Source: an uncultured Deferribacteres bacterium (GTDB lineage: Bacteria > Zhuqueibacterota > JdFR-76 > DREG01). Taken from it: a DNA stretch of 64,000 nt. A program made the translations under genes and the position numbers. Of this stretch, positions 54,045-63,553 are shown one piece after another (position 1 is the stretch's first letter; every line of letters begins with the position of its first letter). The stretch lies in the NCBI GenBank assembly GCA_913009825.1, contig CAJVYQ010000017.1, positions 1-64,000 of the forward strand. Direction: 5' to 3'. Under the pieces are notes generated by a model. That model did no database searches. It worked only from the letters and a program-made list of their open reading frames with translations, and was not told the DNA's origin.

Positions 54045-55616
54045 TTATTGCCGCAGCTTTTGCATTTTCCAGATATTTATTTCCACATCATTTTTCTGCA
54101 GTTTGCCGGGTGTACTGCGGCCATTGACAACATATCGCTCCAATAGCCTGGTTAAACGATAAACCACATCCGGATACAAATACTGTAAATTATTTTGTTC
54201 ACCGATATCACGTGTCAGATCATAAAGCTGCACCATCGGCAGGCCCAATTGAGCCGCTTTCTGTGGCCGGGGATCGCTCCAGCCGCCGGAACCGGGACAA
54301 AGTTCCAGTTTCCATTTTCCCCGGCGTACAGAGAAGGAACCATTGATAGAATGATGCACAATCGCTTCCCTAACCGGTTTTTTTGCTGTGCCCAGCAAGT
54401 CAGGCAGAATGCTGATGCTGTCCTCTCCGGCATAGTCCGGTAATTTTTTGCCCAGAATATCGGCCGTCGTGGCCAGCAGATCGGTGAGACAGATGAGATC
54501 ATCACACTGTGAGTTCGGTTTAATTTTTCCCGGCCACCTGGCAAGGAACGGAATACGGTGGCCGCCTTCAAAAATATCTGCCTTATATCCGCGAAAATGA
54601 TAGCTGGGGAAATGGCCTAACCGGGACAAATGTTTGAAATTGGCCATGGGAGAACAACCGTTGTCGCTGGTAAAAATAACAAGTGTGTTTTCTGCGAACC
54701 CTTTCCGTTGCAGTGTTTGCAGAATTTGCCCCACCGTCCAGTCGCATTGGACAACAAAGTCGCCATAAGGCCCTAATCCGGTTTTGCCCTGAAATTCTTT
54801 TGTGGGTAAAATAGGCGTGTGGGGAGCGCTGAGTGGAAAATAGAGAAAAAACGGTTTTGCCGGTGTTTGCCGTTCAATAAATTGAACCGCTTTTTGAGTG
54901 AGTTCCGGCAGCACATTTTCATGTTTGAATCCGGGCGCCGCCGGACCACTGCGATAAAACTGGTAGTTTTGCCGACCTTCTACTGTGACGGTTGGCAGTT
55001 CCACAACATGATCATTTTCCACATAAACGTAGGGCACCATATCCAGAGAGCCCGGAATGTTGCAAGAATAATCGAAGCCAACGGAAGAGGGTCCGTTTGT
55101 AATGGGCGCCGAGAAATCGACTTCTTCAAACTTCACTTCTTTGCGATCCCCTAACGTCACATTTTTCTTCAATGCCCAATTCCAGCCCAGATGCCATTTG
55201 CCGATGCAGCCTGTAGTGTATCCATGCTTTTTCAGAAACGAGGCAACCGTCATTCTCCGCTTATCGATGAGAGCGCGAGAATATCCCCACAAAACACCGG
55301 ATTGCAGTCGTGTGCGCCATGCGTAACGGCCGGTTAGAATGCCGTAGCGGGTAGGAGTACAAACGGCCGATCCGGAATGGGCGTCGGTGAAGCGAACTCC
55401 CCGTGCCGCCAGCCTGTTGATATTTGGCGTGGGAATTTTACATTCCGGATTCAGGCAGCCAACGTCGCCGTAACCCAGATCATCGGCGAGAATGTAGACG
55501 ATGTTTGGCCGTTCCGTTTTACCGGCAGTGCAGTCTATGCCAAATAGCGAGAATGAAGCCGCACTCAAAGCGCATGTTTTAAGGAATTTTCTACGATCCA
55601 CAAAATTTGATTTCAT
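54045..55616 (-). CDS. Family S1 formylglycine-dependent sulfatase, Tat-exported
   Basis: Arylsulfatase-type enzyme of 523 residues that removes sulfate esters from glycans. 'SAVCTPTRYGILTGRYAWRTRLQSG' has Cys86 in the C-x-P-x-R motif that a formylglycine-generating enzyme (not in this window) must activate. 'NIVYILADDLGYGDVGCLNPECKIPTPNINRLA' supplies metal ligands. The N-terminus 'NFVDRRKFLKTCALSAASFSLFG' is a twin-arginine signal. GAGG lies before the ATG. It is the first enzyme of a second glycan locus with the sialidase-like gene and fucosidase downstream. Substrate is unknown; sulfated fucan or galactan would fit. Confidence 0.92.
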   Translation of the reverse strand: MKSNFVDRRKFLKTCALSAASFSLFGIDCTAGKTERPNIVYILADDLGYGDVGCLNPECKIPTPNINRLAARGVRFTDAHSGSAVCTPTRYGILTGRYAWRTRLQSGVLWGYSRALIDKRRMTVASFLKKHGYTTGCIGKWHLGWNWALKKNVTLGDRKEVKFEEVDFSAPITNGPSSVGFDYSCNIPGSLDMVPYVYVENDHVVELPTVTVEGRQNYQFYRSGPAAPGFKHENVLPELTQKAVQFIERQTPAKPFFLYFPLSAPHTPILPTKEFQGKTGLGPYGDFVVQCDWTVGQILQTLQRKGFAENTLVIFTSDNGCSPMANFKHLSRLGHFPSYHFRGYKADIFEGGHRIPFLARWPGKIKPNSQCDDLICLTDLLATTADILGKKLPDYAGEDSISILPDLLGTAKKPVREAIVHHSINGSFSVRRGKWKLELCPGSGGWSDPRPQKAAQLGLPMVQLYDLTRDIGEQNNLQYLYPDVVYRLTRLLERYVVNGRSTPGKLQKNDVEINIWKMQKLRQ

Positions 55617-55734
55617 TTGAAACCTCTTTTTTTATCCATGTATTTCTCCCGGGTATTTGGTGCCTGTCCGCCATAGACAGATATTTTGTGAGCAGAATAA
55701 AAATGTATCCATTTTTCACATATCCTCTTATTTA

Positions 55735-55858
55735 GTGTCTGTCCGAAAGCCCATTTTTTTGTCATTCCCGAATGTTTCTATCGGGAATCCCGTGCCTAAG
55801 AATTTGAGATTCAGGCTAAAAGCATGCGGGAATGACACATTCGGACAGACATTATTTG
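55735..55858. mobile_element. MITE-like repeat with GTCTGTCCGAA termini, overlapping a stop codon
   Basis: The left end reads TTAGTGTCTGTCCGAA and the right end, read inversely, TAATGTCTGTCCGAA. The interior has an inverted ATTCCCG / CGGGAAT pair. The right terminus ends inside the sialidase-like gene: its outer bases give the final Lys codon and TAA stop of that gene. Confidence 0.55.
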
Positions 55859-56901
55859 ATCATTTCTTCCAGCCGGTCCAGCCGGATTTTGGCCAGATAA
55901 ATAGCCGTTTTATCTTCGTGACTGGAATAATAGGAAACGTACAACACGTTGTCATGGATGAACATACCGGGATAGCTGTTGTCTCCGCTGCTGGGCAGAG
56001 CAAAAAGAGGCCGGTATTTACCTGCCGGAGTCATCCGCGCCAGTTCGGTTTCAGCCTTTCGTTCCGGCAGGTAATGCCGCCCGGCACAGATCAAGGCTCC
56101 ATCCTGTAAAACGATAAAATCGGGTCCGCCGATAGGATGATGCAGACTGCTCCATTGCCAGGTTTTGTAAGGCGGATCGCTGCTGCCGATCATGGCGCTG
56201 CGATCTCCCGCTTCCCGCCTGACCAGCGCAACCATGCGGCCATCGGGCATAAACCGCAGTGTGGTTTCATTGGGCTTGCCGGTAAGTTTAAAAGTCGTTA
56301 CCCAATTGTAGTGAAGAGCATCGTTGGTTGCGACCAAATGGGTTACCAGTTCATCACCCGATTTCTGATAGATAACGCCGTACCCCTTTCCCATGAACCA
56401 GGTCACCCGCCACAACCAATCCGCATTAGAGACAATCTTTTTATCGATAAAAATTGCCCGGGGCGCGGTAAAAATTTTTCCGCCTTCATCAGAAAATGAA
56501 ACTCTCGACCTGCTTTTGATAAATTTTTTCCCTTCATAATAGGAACCGCCCATGACAACCATAATCCGCCGGTCCGGCGTTATGCAAAGTTTCGGATCAC
56601 GCAGATCCACATCTTTCTCTACTAAAAGGGCAACCGAATGCCAGTTTTGCCCGTCTTCGGAAGCGATAATGCGGATAGTCCCGTTGATACCGGGGATATG
56701 CCCCGTTCCTTCCCGAAACGTGCAATAAAATTTCCCTTTGAAATAAATCAGATCGGTGAAAGCGCTGTGTCCTGCCCGGTCCCAGATTCTTTCTACGGAA
56801 ATGATCGCTTTTTGTGCGTTTGTTTCTTGCGCCGGAATTGTTCCAAAAAAAGAAAAAGCAAGCGCTATCACGATAAGAAAAATCATGCTACTCCGATTCA
56901 T
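55852..56901 (-). CDS. Exported sialidase-fold (BNR repeat) protein
   Basis: A 349-residue beta-propeller protein of the exo-alpha-sialidase superfamily, with a signal peptide (to 'TIPAQE'). 'FYCTFREGTGHI' supplies an early arginine of the type used to bind carboxylates, and 'SEDGQNWHS', 'SDEGGKIFTAP' and similar segments are Asp-box-like repeats. Residues needed for sialidase catalysis are not all clear, so another glycoside or lyase activity is possible. GGAGG lies 7 bases before the ATG at 56901. It has no close neighbour in an operon; a 100-bp tandem repeat begins 20 bases upstream. Confidence 0.75.
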   Translation of the reverse strand: MNRSSMIFLIVIALAFSFFGTIPAQETNAQKAIISVERIWDRAGHSAFTDLIYFKGKFYCTFREGTGHIPGINGTIRIIASEDGQNWHSVALLVEKDVDLRDPKLCITPDRRIMVVMGGSYYEGKKFIKSRSRVSFSDEGGKIFTAPRAIFIDKKIVSNADWLWRVTWFMGKGYGVIYQKSGDELVTHLVATNDALHYNWVTTFKLTGKPNETTLRFMPDGRMVALVRREAGDRSAMIGSSDPPYKTWQWSSLHHPIGGPDFIVLQDGALICAGRHYLPERKAETELARMTPAGKYRPLFALPSSGDNSYPGMFIHDNVLYVSYYSSHEDKTAIYLAKIRLDRLEEMIK

Positions 56902-56920
56902 AATCAAACCTCCGTTCGGT

Positions 56921-57213
56921 GTTCTATTTTAATAGCATGCGGATAACTCGGATGACACTGATTTTCACGGATTTTTAAAAGTCTTTATCCGTGCCAATCC
57001 GCGTTATCCGTGTCATCGGTGTTCTATTTTAAGAGCACGCGGATAACTCGGATGACACCGATTTTCACGGATTTTTAAAAGTCTTTATCCGTGTCTATCC
57101 GCGTAATCCGTGTCATCGGTGTTCTATTTTAAGAGCACGCGGATAACACGGATAGCACCGATTTTCACGGATTTTTAAAAGTCTTTATCCGTGCCAATCC
57201 GTGTTCTATCTTC
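56921..57213. repeat. Three tandem copies of a 100-bp repeat
   Basis: GTTCTATTTTAA recurs at exactly 56921, 57021 and 57121, and the 100-bp units differ by only a few bases; the last is cut at about 57210. Each unit is itself an imperfect inverted repeat (CGGATAACTCGGATGACAC against GTGTCATCGG-type arms around CACGGATTTTTAAAAGTC). The array ends within a few bases of the stop codon of the GxxExxY gene (57214). Confidence 0.92.
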
Positions 57214-57587
57214 TTATTTTCTGTCATTTGTAAATATTTTTCTTCTAAATTCTGCTTTTTTACCAAAATTCAACAAAAGGCCCACTTCTATTTTTGTTGC
57301 CTTCAGATAATTAATCAATTGAACTTCATGTTCTTCGCAAAGGCTTTCTGCCGCTTTTAATTCAACAATCACCGAATCATCAACCAATAAATCCGCATAA
57401 TAATTTCCCCCTCCTGGCTGTCATAATAGACTTTAATATTCTTTTGCTGAAATACCTTACATCCCATTTTCCGTAATTCAATGACCATAGCATTCTCGTA
57501 AACCTTTTCCAGAAATCCAAAACCAAGCGTATTATTTACCTGATAGAAAGCCTTAATTATTTTATCCGTAATATCCGAATGCAACAT
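57214..57587 (-). pseudogene. GxxExxY-family gene, frameshifted
   Basis: Small protein of the GxxExxY family (unknown function), broken in two frames. The 5' part, from the ATG at 57587 with GGAGGAG upstream, reads 'LHSDITDKIIKAFYQVNNTLGFGFLEKVYENAMVIELRKMGCKVFQQKNIKVYYDSQEG' and then leaves frame. The next frame gives 'YADLLVDDSVIVELKAAESLCEEHEVQLINYLKATKIEVGLLLNFGKKAEFRRKIF', the family's C-terminal half, ending at 57214. Restoring one C to the run of five C at 57407-57411 would rejoin them. It may be phase-variable, dead or a sequence error. Confidence 0.85.
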
Positions 57588-57614
57588 TTCTCTCCTCCAA
57601 AAGTTTGCTTTTTT

Positions 57615-57686
57615 GTAACTATTCATCCACAAAGTCTCGGAGGCACGAAGAAACAGAAAGAAAAAGAAACCAAGCTGAATAGTTAC
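57615..57686. mobile_element. Small MITE-like element, GTAACTATTCAG family, 72 bp
   Basis: Begins GTAACTATTCA (57615-57625) and ends CTGAATAGTTAC (57675-57686). The outside octamers GCTTTTTT and GTTTTCTT match at only six of eight positions, so the insertion is older or the boundary is off. It lies between the GxxExxY gene and the split GH67-N gene. Confidence 0.5.
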
Positions 57687-57707
57687 GTTTTCTTGCTAAA
57701 ATACAAT

Positions 57708-60700
57708 CTAATTCTCATTCCCGGACAAAATAACGACAGTCTGATTTAAGTCCGGAGCCGTAGCAGGAAAATATAATTTCTTCTCATTTTCCGTAATGAT
57801 TTCTATATAATATTCAAAATCATCGCCGAGAGAATCCGCAGGAACAAAGGCGGAATAGACACTGCGGTTTACATGATTTAAACCGAATTTTACAAAATTT
57901 TTCCGGCCAAATATTTTCCAGAACAGGTTCGCTTCTTTGAGCCGAACATTCATTAGAATAATTTTTAATTGAAGCGGTTCGCCAGCCGTTAGAGAGGTTC
58001 GAACCGTTGGCACGATTATCCTGGCTTCACCCGGCAGTTCTCTTGGCGGAACCGCCGCTTCCGGCAATTCCTCGCCTAAAATTTCCGCTAATTCCTGCCC
58101 GGGTTTTTCAACATGCATGGGAATATTGTGCTGCTGCCAATTTGCAACATTGCCTAAACCACCTGTTGTGCTGACTGTTTTCAACAAATATCTGTGTATT
58201 TCCGTTAACTCGGTTATCAATTTTTCCCTGATTGGCAGAGCCTGCTCCTTTGCCTGTTTTTTCCGGCTTTCAATATCTTTCACAGCTCTAACCTTTCCCA
58301 TTGTTTTATTATACTCGTACAGGGAGCAGTTGAATTTCCCAATTGCTCGTAAATATCGGAAATTATTCAACCAGTAGTCAAAACGTTTTTGGTTGCCCTT
58401 TCCCTTCACTTCGGGTCTGAGACTCTCCATTTCCTGAACAAAACCATATTGTTTTTGAATCTCCTCCCATGGCTTTGGCTCAGGGAATATACCGCCAGGA
58501 CCCTTGTTCCAATTTGCAGGCCTGGGCAAGTTTGCTTTTCTTGCATTTTTGTCCTTGATTTTTGAACTGCCATCGAGACGAATGAATAAATCTGTCATCG
58601 GCTTTGCGACTTCTTTACCAAATTGCGTCAGCACCCAATCGGAATAAAAATCATTTACCTCCAAATCTCTATTCCGATAATATCCCTTATGGATTAAAGA
58701 AGGGTCTGCTTCATAATTTTTATAACTTTTTCCACCACAATTAATTCTTCGGTAAGTTTTTAATTTACCGTTCTTATCCAAACCTGTGATAACAATTCCT
58801 GCCAAACTCGGATAATCAGTAATATAATCAAATTTGATATTCAATTTTCCATCAGAAACCCGGATGTTTTCAAATGTTAAGTCTAAAGCTTTGCCATTGC
58901 CAACCCTGGCAAATATGTCAAAGCTGTTTATAACCGGGTTATTTTGAATTGCAATGTTAAAAATACGTTTTCCTTTTTCATTGTAATAAATTTCACAAAA
59001 TTTAAGAGTCAATTTATATTTCCCGTCAGGTATTTTGAGGTCATAATTCGTTAACGCATAAATCATTGTTTGATAAAGGGAATCTTCTTCCGTATTCTCA
59101 ACAGAAACATCGGGGAAATTGGCAAACTGAGCTTCAACCGCTCCTTCCATTTCATCAATATCGGGGGGGACAAAAGCTACACCAAATTCCGGATTCCATG
59201 ATTTCTGCTCCCAGCCAGCATGAGCGAGAGCAGATACATTTGGACCAAGAATTCGAGTTCGCCAATGAATGCCTATCAGACCAGTACAGCCATAAGATAG
59301 CGCATCGGCAGCATCTTTTCTCATTCGACCCGCCCAAAGTTGTGGGATAATCAACGCAGGGTCATCTTCCAACCAGGGTATTGCCCATTTGGGACGATCT
59401 TTCACTCCGGCGAATTCCACTTCTACCGGCGCAAAACCCACCTGTCTGTTGATGCAGCTCATGGGCATCTCTTTGGGCAACATACGATCAAATATAGAGC
59501 GATCTTGCTTAGGCCCCAGAACCCAGCCGCACGTGGCCAAAGTAAAAGGCGCCCGGACATTCTTTGCCGCTTTAATCGCTGCAGACAGATCATTTTGGGT
59601 TTGAGAAATTTATTCCTGTGTATTGCCCCCCCATGTCCAATTTTCAGGCGTCCAAAACCAATAATAATCGACCGGATAATTTTGTTTAATCCATTCAAAC
59701 ATTCCTTCATAAAGCGCCTGCACAACGCCTTCACTTTGAGTATTTTTTCCATTTCTCTTGATCCGCTCCTGCACTTCTTCTGGAATTGTCAATGGTATTT
59801 CTGTTCCGACACAGGTTTTAATACCAAATGATTTTGCGTATGTGAACACTTCATGAAAAAAATCACCCGTGCGATTTAAAAGCTCATTTTTTTCTTTTAA
59901 GCTTTCCGGCCAGGGCGCCATATCTTTCATATAACTTGTGCCGTAATCATCCCTTTCAAACAGTTGATAGGTCCCAAAGGAGTAGTCACGTGTTTTTTTC
60001 GGTTCGTAACCCCAGGTTCCATTGAGCGTTGTAAAATGGCGGGCAGGATAGCTGAAGTTCACCTCACCTCTATTGCCAATATCTTCTTTAAGTCCAATCC
60101 AAACCGTTGGTTCAGGTCCCACACCGCCTTCGGGGTAGGTGTGTAAACCAAAAAAATTCATCCGCAGCTTCGGGAGCTGGGAAAAGACGGCTTTGTAATC
60201 ATCAGCAGTCCACCAATCCGGTCCTTCCGGGAAATCGTGAAAAGGTTGAATACCTCTGATAGAAAAAAGGGGTTTTCCCGTTTCATTCAAATCCGGAAGT
60301 TGAAGTTTTGTTTTTTCATCCGGGATTACATCGCCGTGCAAATAAAATCTGATCCCCAAATGTTCGGCAAATCGATATGTGGCGTAGAGCGTGCCGATTT
60401 CATCACCACCACAAAGGAGGACAATTTTATATCCATGTTTTGTGAGGGTCTGCAAAACATATTCTTGATCATTCAAACTTGATACGGTGTTTTTTAATTT
60501 TTCATCCTGAAGATTTTTTATAAGCGAGCGATCCTTTTTTACAACAAGGATAACATTATTTTCAAAACCTTTGAGCGAATCTGTTCTTATAATCGGTAAT
60601 AATTCACCCGTTCGTTGATAGACATACCGTCTTACTTCTTTGGCTGCAAAAGTTTCCCGGTTTGTGGCTTTTTGAGGTAAAACTATAATTGTTTCTTGGC

Positions 60701-60773
60701 TTTGCTGGCTGCAATTCATAACAGAAAAAATACTCCAGATTACAAATACGTTGATGATCTTTTTATATTTCAT
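57708..60773 (-). pseudogene. Lipoprotein with GH67-type N-terminal domain and malectin domain, interrupted by an in-frame stop
   Basis: Two open frames in the same frame (59610-60773 and 57708-59540), joined across an in-frame TAA at about 59610-59612 ('NWTWGGNTQE stop ISQTQNDLSAAIKAAKNVRAPFTLATCGW'). Read through, it is one protein of about 1020 residues. It starts 'MKYKKIINVFVIWSIFSVMNCSQQ' (lipobox Cys21), has an alpha-glucuronidase-type N-terminal domain ('NRETFAAKEVRRYVYQRTGELLPI'), a large central barrel-like region, and a malectin domain ('ALTNYDLKIPDGKYKLTLKFCEIYYNEKGKRIFNIAI'). Sequence on both sides of the stop is well conserved in style. Substrate unknown; it is probably glycoside-active. 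Confidence 0.75.
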
Positions 60774-60871
60774 GATTTTTCTCTTTCTATTATTTCATTG
60801 TAATAGTTTGTTTTTTGAAGCAAAACCTACAATCAACAGGATTGCAGGACGACGAACCTCGTCGCCCTGCA

Positions 60872-62230
60872 CTATGTTTTTAGCCAAAAAAGTTCAATTT
60901 CCTCTAACGATTTTCCTTTTGTTTCCGGCACAACCCGCCATACAAAAATGATGAGGACAAGACACATAGTTCCATAAAGCCAGAAAGGAAATCCATGATG
61001 AAATTTATTGATTAGCCACGGATTATCATCCATCATAGGAAATGTTTGTGAAACCACCCAATTCGCTGCCCATAAACAAACAGTTGCAATGGACATCGCC
61101 CGGCCACGAATTCGTGTCGGGAAAATTTCTGAAAGGATAACCCACGTAACCGGGCCAACCGATAAGGCAAAACAAGAAATATATCCGAGAACAAAGATTA
61201 ACATCCATATCTCTGTTTGCTGAAAATAGGCTGCCAATCCTAAACTTATTAAACAAATACCCATTCCTGCGGAACCAATGATCATCAAAGGTTTCCGGCC
61301 TATTCGATCAACTGTTTGGATAGCAATAATTGTGAATCCCAAATTAAAAACACCGACCAGGATAGTTTGCAGGAGAGCAGTGTTGGTTCCGGCCCCAATA
61401 TTTTTAAATATTTCCGGCGCGTAATACAGGAAAACATTAATTCCGGTAACCTGCTGTAAAATGGCCAAGACGATCCCAATCATCAATAAAATTCTTAACC
61501 CGGGTTTAAAAAGCTGGATGATTGATTCGCTCTCCCTGCCGATTGTGTTCCTGATTTCCCGCAACTCCTTTTTTGCATAAACTTCTCCCCCAACCTTGCT
61601 CAGGACAGACATCGCCGCATCAATCCTTTGATTTTTCATCAACCAGCGAGGAGTTTCAGGAATGAAAAATAAAAAGAGAAGAAAAAGTGTGGCAGGCAAA
61701 GCTTCCGAGGCAAACATCCATCGCCAACCATAGAGAATGTTCCAAGTTTCATTCCCCTGGGCAGCTATAAAATAATTCACAAAATATACAATCAGCATTC
61801 CGAAAACAATTGCAAACTGATTGTAAGAAACCAAGCGACCGCGGATTTTTGCCGGCGATATTTCGGCAATATAAAGCGGCGACAGCATAGAAGCCATGCC
61901 GACGCCAATTCCGCCAATCATTCGATAGATGACAAATTCGGTCAAATTCCGGGGGATGGCTGAACCGATAGCCGAAACGGTAAAAAAAACAGCGGCTAAA
62001 ATCAGCACCTTTTTTCTGCCCAAAAAGTCACTCAGCATGCCTGCTGCGCTACAACCGATTACACACCCAATCAGAGCGCAGGAAGCTGCCCAGCCCATTT
62101 GCGCGGCATCTAAATTAAAATTTGTTCTCAGAAATCCAATCGCCCCTGAAATGACGGCCGTATCATAACCGAAAAGGAACCCGCCAAGAGTTGCCACAAG
62201 AGAAACCCTAACCATGTAAGATATTTTCAT
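60872..62230 (-). CDS. Sugar:proton symporter, MFS sugar-porter family
   Basis: Inner-membrane transporter of 452 residues and 12 membrane segments. 'GGFLFGYDTAVISGAIGFL', 'DFLGRKKVLILAAV', 'RMIGGIGVGMASMLSPLYIAEISPAKIRGRLVS', 'PETPRWLM' and 'PETKGKSLEEIE' are sugar-porter (XylE/GlcP-like) signatures, and 'ILQQVTGINVFLYYAPEIF' holds sugar-binding glutamines. Its ATG overlaps the stop codon of the GH3 pseudogene (ATGA), so it was coupled to that enzyme. It likely imports the monosaccharide released by the neighbouring glycosidases. Confidence 0.93.
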   Translation of the reverse strand: MKISYMVRVSLVATLGGFLFGYDTAVISGAIGFLRTNFNLDAAQMGWAASCALIGCVIGCSAAGMLSDFLGRKKVLILAAVFFTVSAIGSAIPRNLTEFVIYRMIGGIGVGMASMLSPLYIAEISPAKIRGRLVSYNQFAIVFGMLIVYFVNYFIAAQGNETWNILYGWRWMFASEALPATLFLLFLFFIPETPRWLMKNQRIDAAMSVLSKVGGEVYAKKELREIRNTIGRESESIIQLFKPGLRILLMIGIVLAILQQVTGINVFLYYAPEIFKNIGAGTNTALLQTILVGVFNLGFTIIAIQTVDRIGRKPLMIIGSAGMGICLISLGLAAYFQQTEIWMLIFVLGYISCFALSVGPVTWVILSEIFPTRIRGRAMSIATVCLWAANWVVSQTFPMMDDNPWLINKFHHGFPFWLYGTMCLVLIIFVWRVVPETKGKSLEEIELFWLKT

Positions 62231-63250
62231 TCAACCACCTTCAAAATTCCCCGCCGTCGAATATCTTTGCACGAACTGCCAATCATAATTTTAAAATCGC
62301 CGGGTTCAACGACCCGCTGTAGTTTTTCATCGAGCATAGACAACTGTTCAAAACCTATTTCAAATGAAACTTTTTTTATTTCTCCCTGTTGAAGGTGGAT
62401 CCGTTTGAACCCTTTTAGCTCCGTGACCGGTCTGACAACACCGGCAACAATGTCGCGATGAAAACTCTGTTTTTGCCGGCACTCCGTCACCAATCTGCCA
62501 TTGATGAACAGACGAAAACCATCATTTCCTTCCACACCGATGCGGAATGAACCGCTGCCGGTCAGGCGTAATTTTCCCGTCCAGCGTGCAGAGAACCAAT
62601 CTTTGTCAAGGCCGGAAAACGGCGGGAAAAGTGTCCATTTGAAATCGACCTTTCCATCGAACCTGGAAAAAACAGATTTACCGGAAAGGTGAATATTATT
62701 GAAATAGTCACCTTTCAAACCGGGCTGATTTTGACGAAAGTAGAAATATTTTTGCAGAATAGGGACAAATCTACGATCCTCTCTGCCGCAACCGGCAGCA
62801 AATTGTATTTCCGTATTTATACCAACTTTATTTTTATTCCAGCCAAAATCGTTATTTTGTGATTCCCCGTTCCGCTGTAACCGCCCAATCTTGCTTCCAC
62901 CGCATCCATACCGGTTACGGCAATATTTTTTAAATTTTTACGCAGCGGTAAAATATGATTTATATTTTTCAGCAGCACAATGGATTTCTGCGCCGCCCGC
63001 AGCGCCGGCTTTCGATGTTCTGCTCTGCCTTTCCATTTGGCTGCTTCGTCGGGGTTCACATACTGTTTTTCGAACAGCCCAAGATTAAATTTTACCCGCA
63101 ACACTCTAAATACTGCTTCGTTGATAACTTCCTGATCAATCATGCCATCTTTGAACGCTTGCAGTGGCAATCACGTCCATCTTCCTAAAACTGTGCACAA
63201 AAGCCACCGCCATTTGTGCCGCCAGATACTGGCCTTCTCCATAAAAATCA
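62227..63250 (-). pseudogene. GH3 beta-glycosidase pseudogene with PA14 domain
   Basis: Remains of a GH3 enzyme. From the 5' side: about 63165-63250 encodes 'YGEGQYLAAQMAVAFVHSFRKMDVIAT' (N-terminal barrel). Most of the barrel is then missing and the text jumps to 'ALQAFKDGMIDQEVINEAVFRVLRVKFNLGLFE'-type sequence (62817-63170), 'SIVLLKNINHILPLRKN'. After a frameshift near 62820-62830 come 'VGINTEIQFAAGCG', a PA14 domain ('GLKGDYFNNIHLSG...GNDGFRLFINGRLV') and an FN3-like end (62227-62718). The gene lacks both active-site regions, so it is dead. It is translationally coupled to the MFS gene. Confidence 0.85.
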
Positions 63251-63553
63251 GTTCATTTTATTTAATATTTGTTCTAATTTTCGCAACTATTCAGGTAGGC
63301 TCTATCAATTAATAATAATCACACTTCGAATCCGCTCCGGATGGTTATCTTAGCCGGACTGAGCGGAGTCGAAGGTTTTCTATATAGTGTCTTAACGAAA
63401 AGTGGAAAACACGCATCTTGCTTGTTTTATAAACTGTTTAGTTTCCTGCTTTTCAATAAGATTATAATTCAAACAAGATGTTTGATATACAATTTAGATA
63501 CTTTTCGTTCAGCCTCTATTTATCATAAAACATACACACCTGAGAAAATCACA
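63251..63553. other. Gap with second copy of the 122-bp repeat
   Basis: Holds one end of a GTAACTATTCAG-type element (GCAACTATTCAGG near 63284) and the 122-bp repeat at 63391-63512. No gene. Confidence 0.6.
63391..63512. mobile_element. 122-bp dispersed repeat, copy 2, with inverted termini
   Basis: Same length and nearly the same sequence as 5849-5970, in the same orientation: starts CTTAACGAAAAGTGG, ends ACTTTTCGTTCAG. The outer TAG-G bases also match inversely (TAGTGT on the left, TAGAGG inversely on the right). It lies between the GH3 pseudogene and the fucosidase gene. Confidence 0.8.

Noticed and set aside
56921-57213. CRISPR array
   Set aside because: The 100-bp units are contiguous tandem copies without unique spacers, and there are no cas genes.
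59605-59615. Programmed stop-codon readthrough or recoding at the in-frame TAA
   Set aside because: TAA is the tightest stop codon and I see no distinctive downstream stem or hexamer; a nonsense mutation is simpler.
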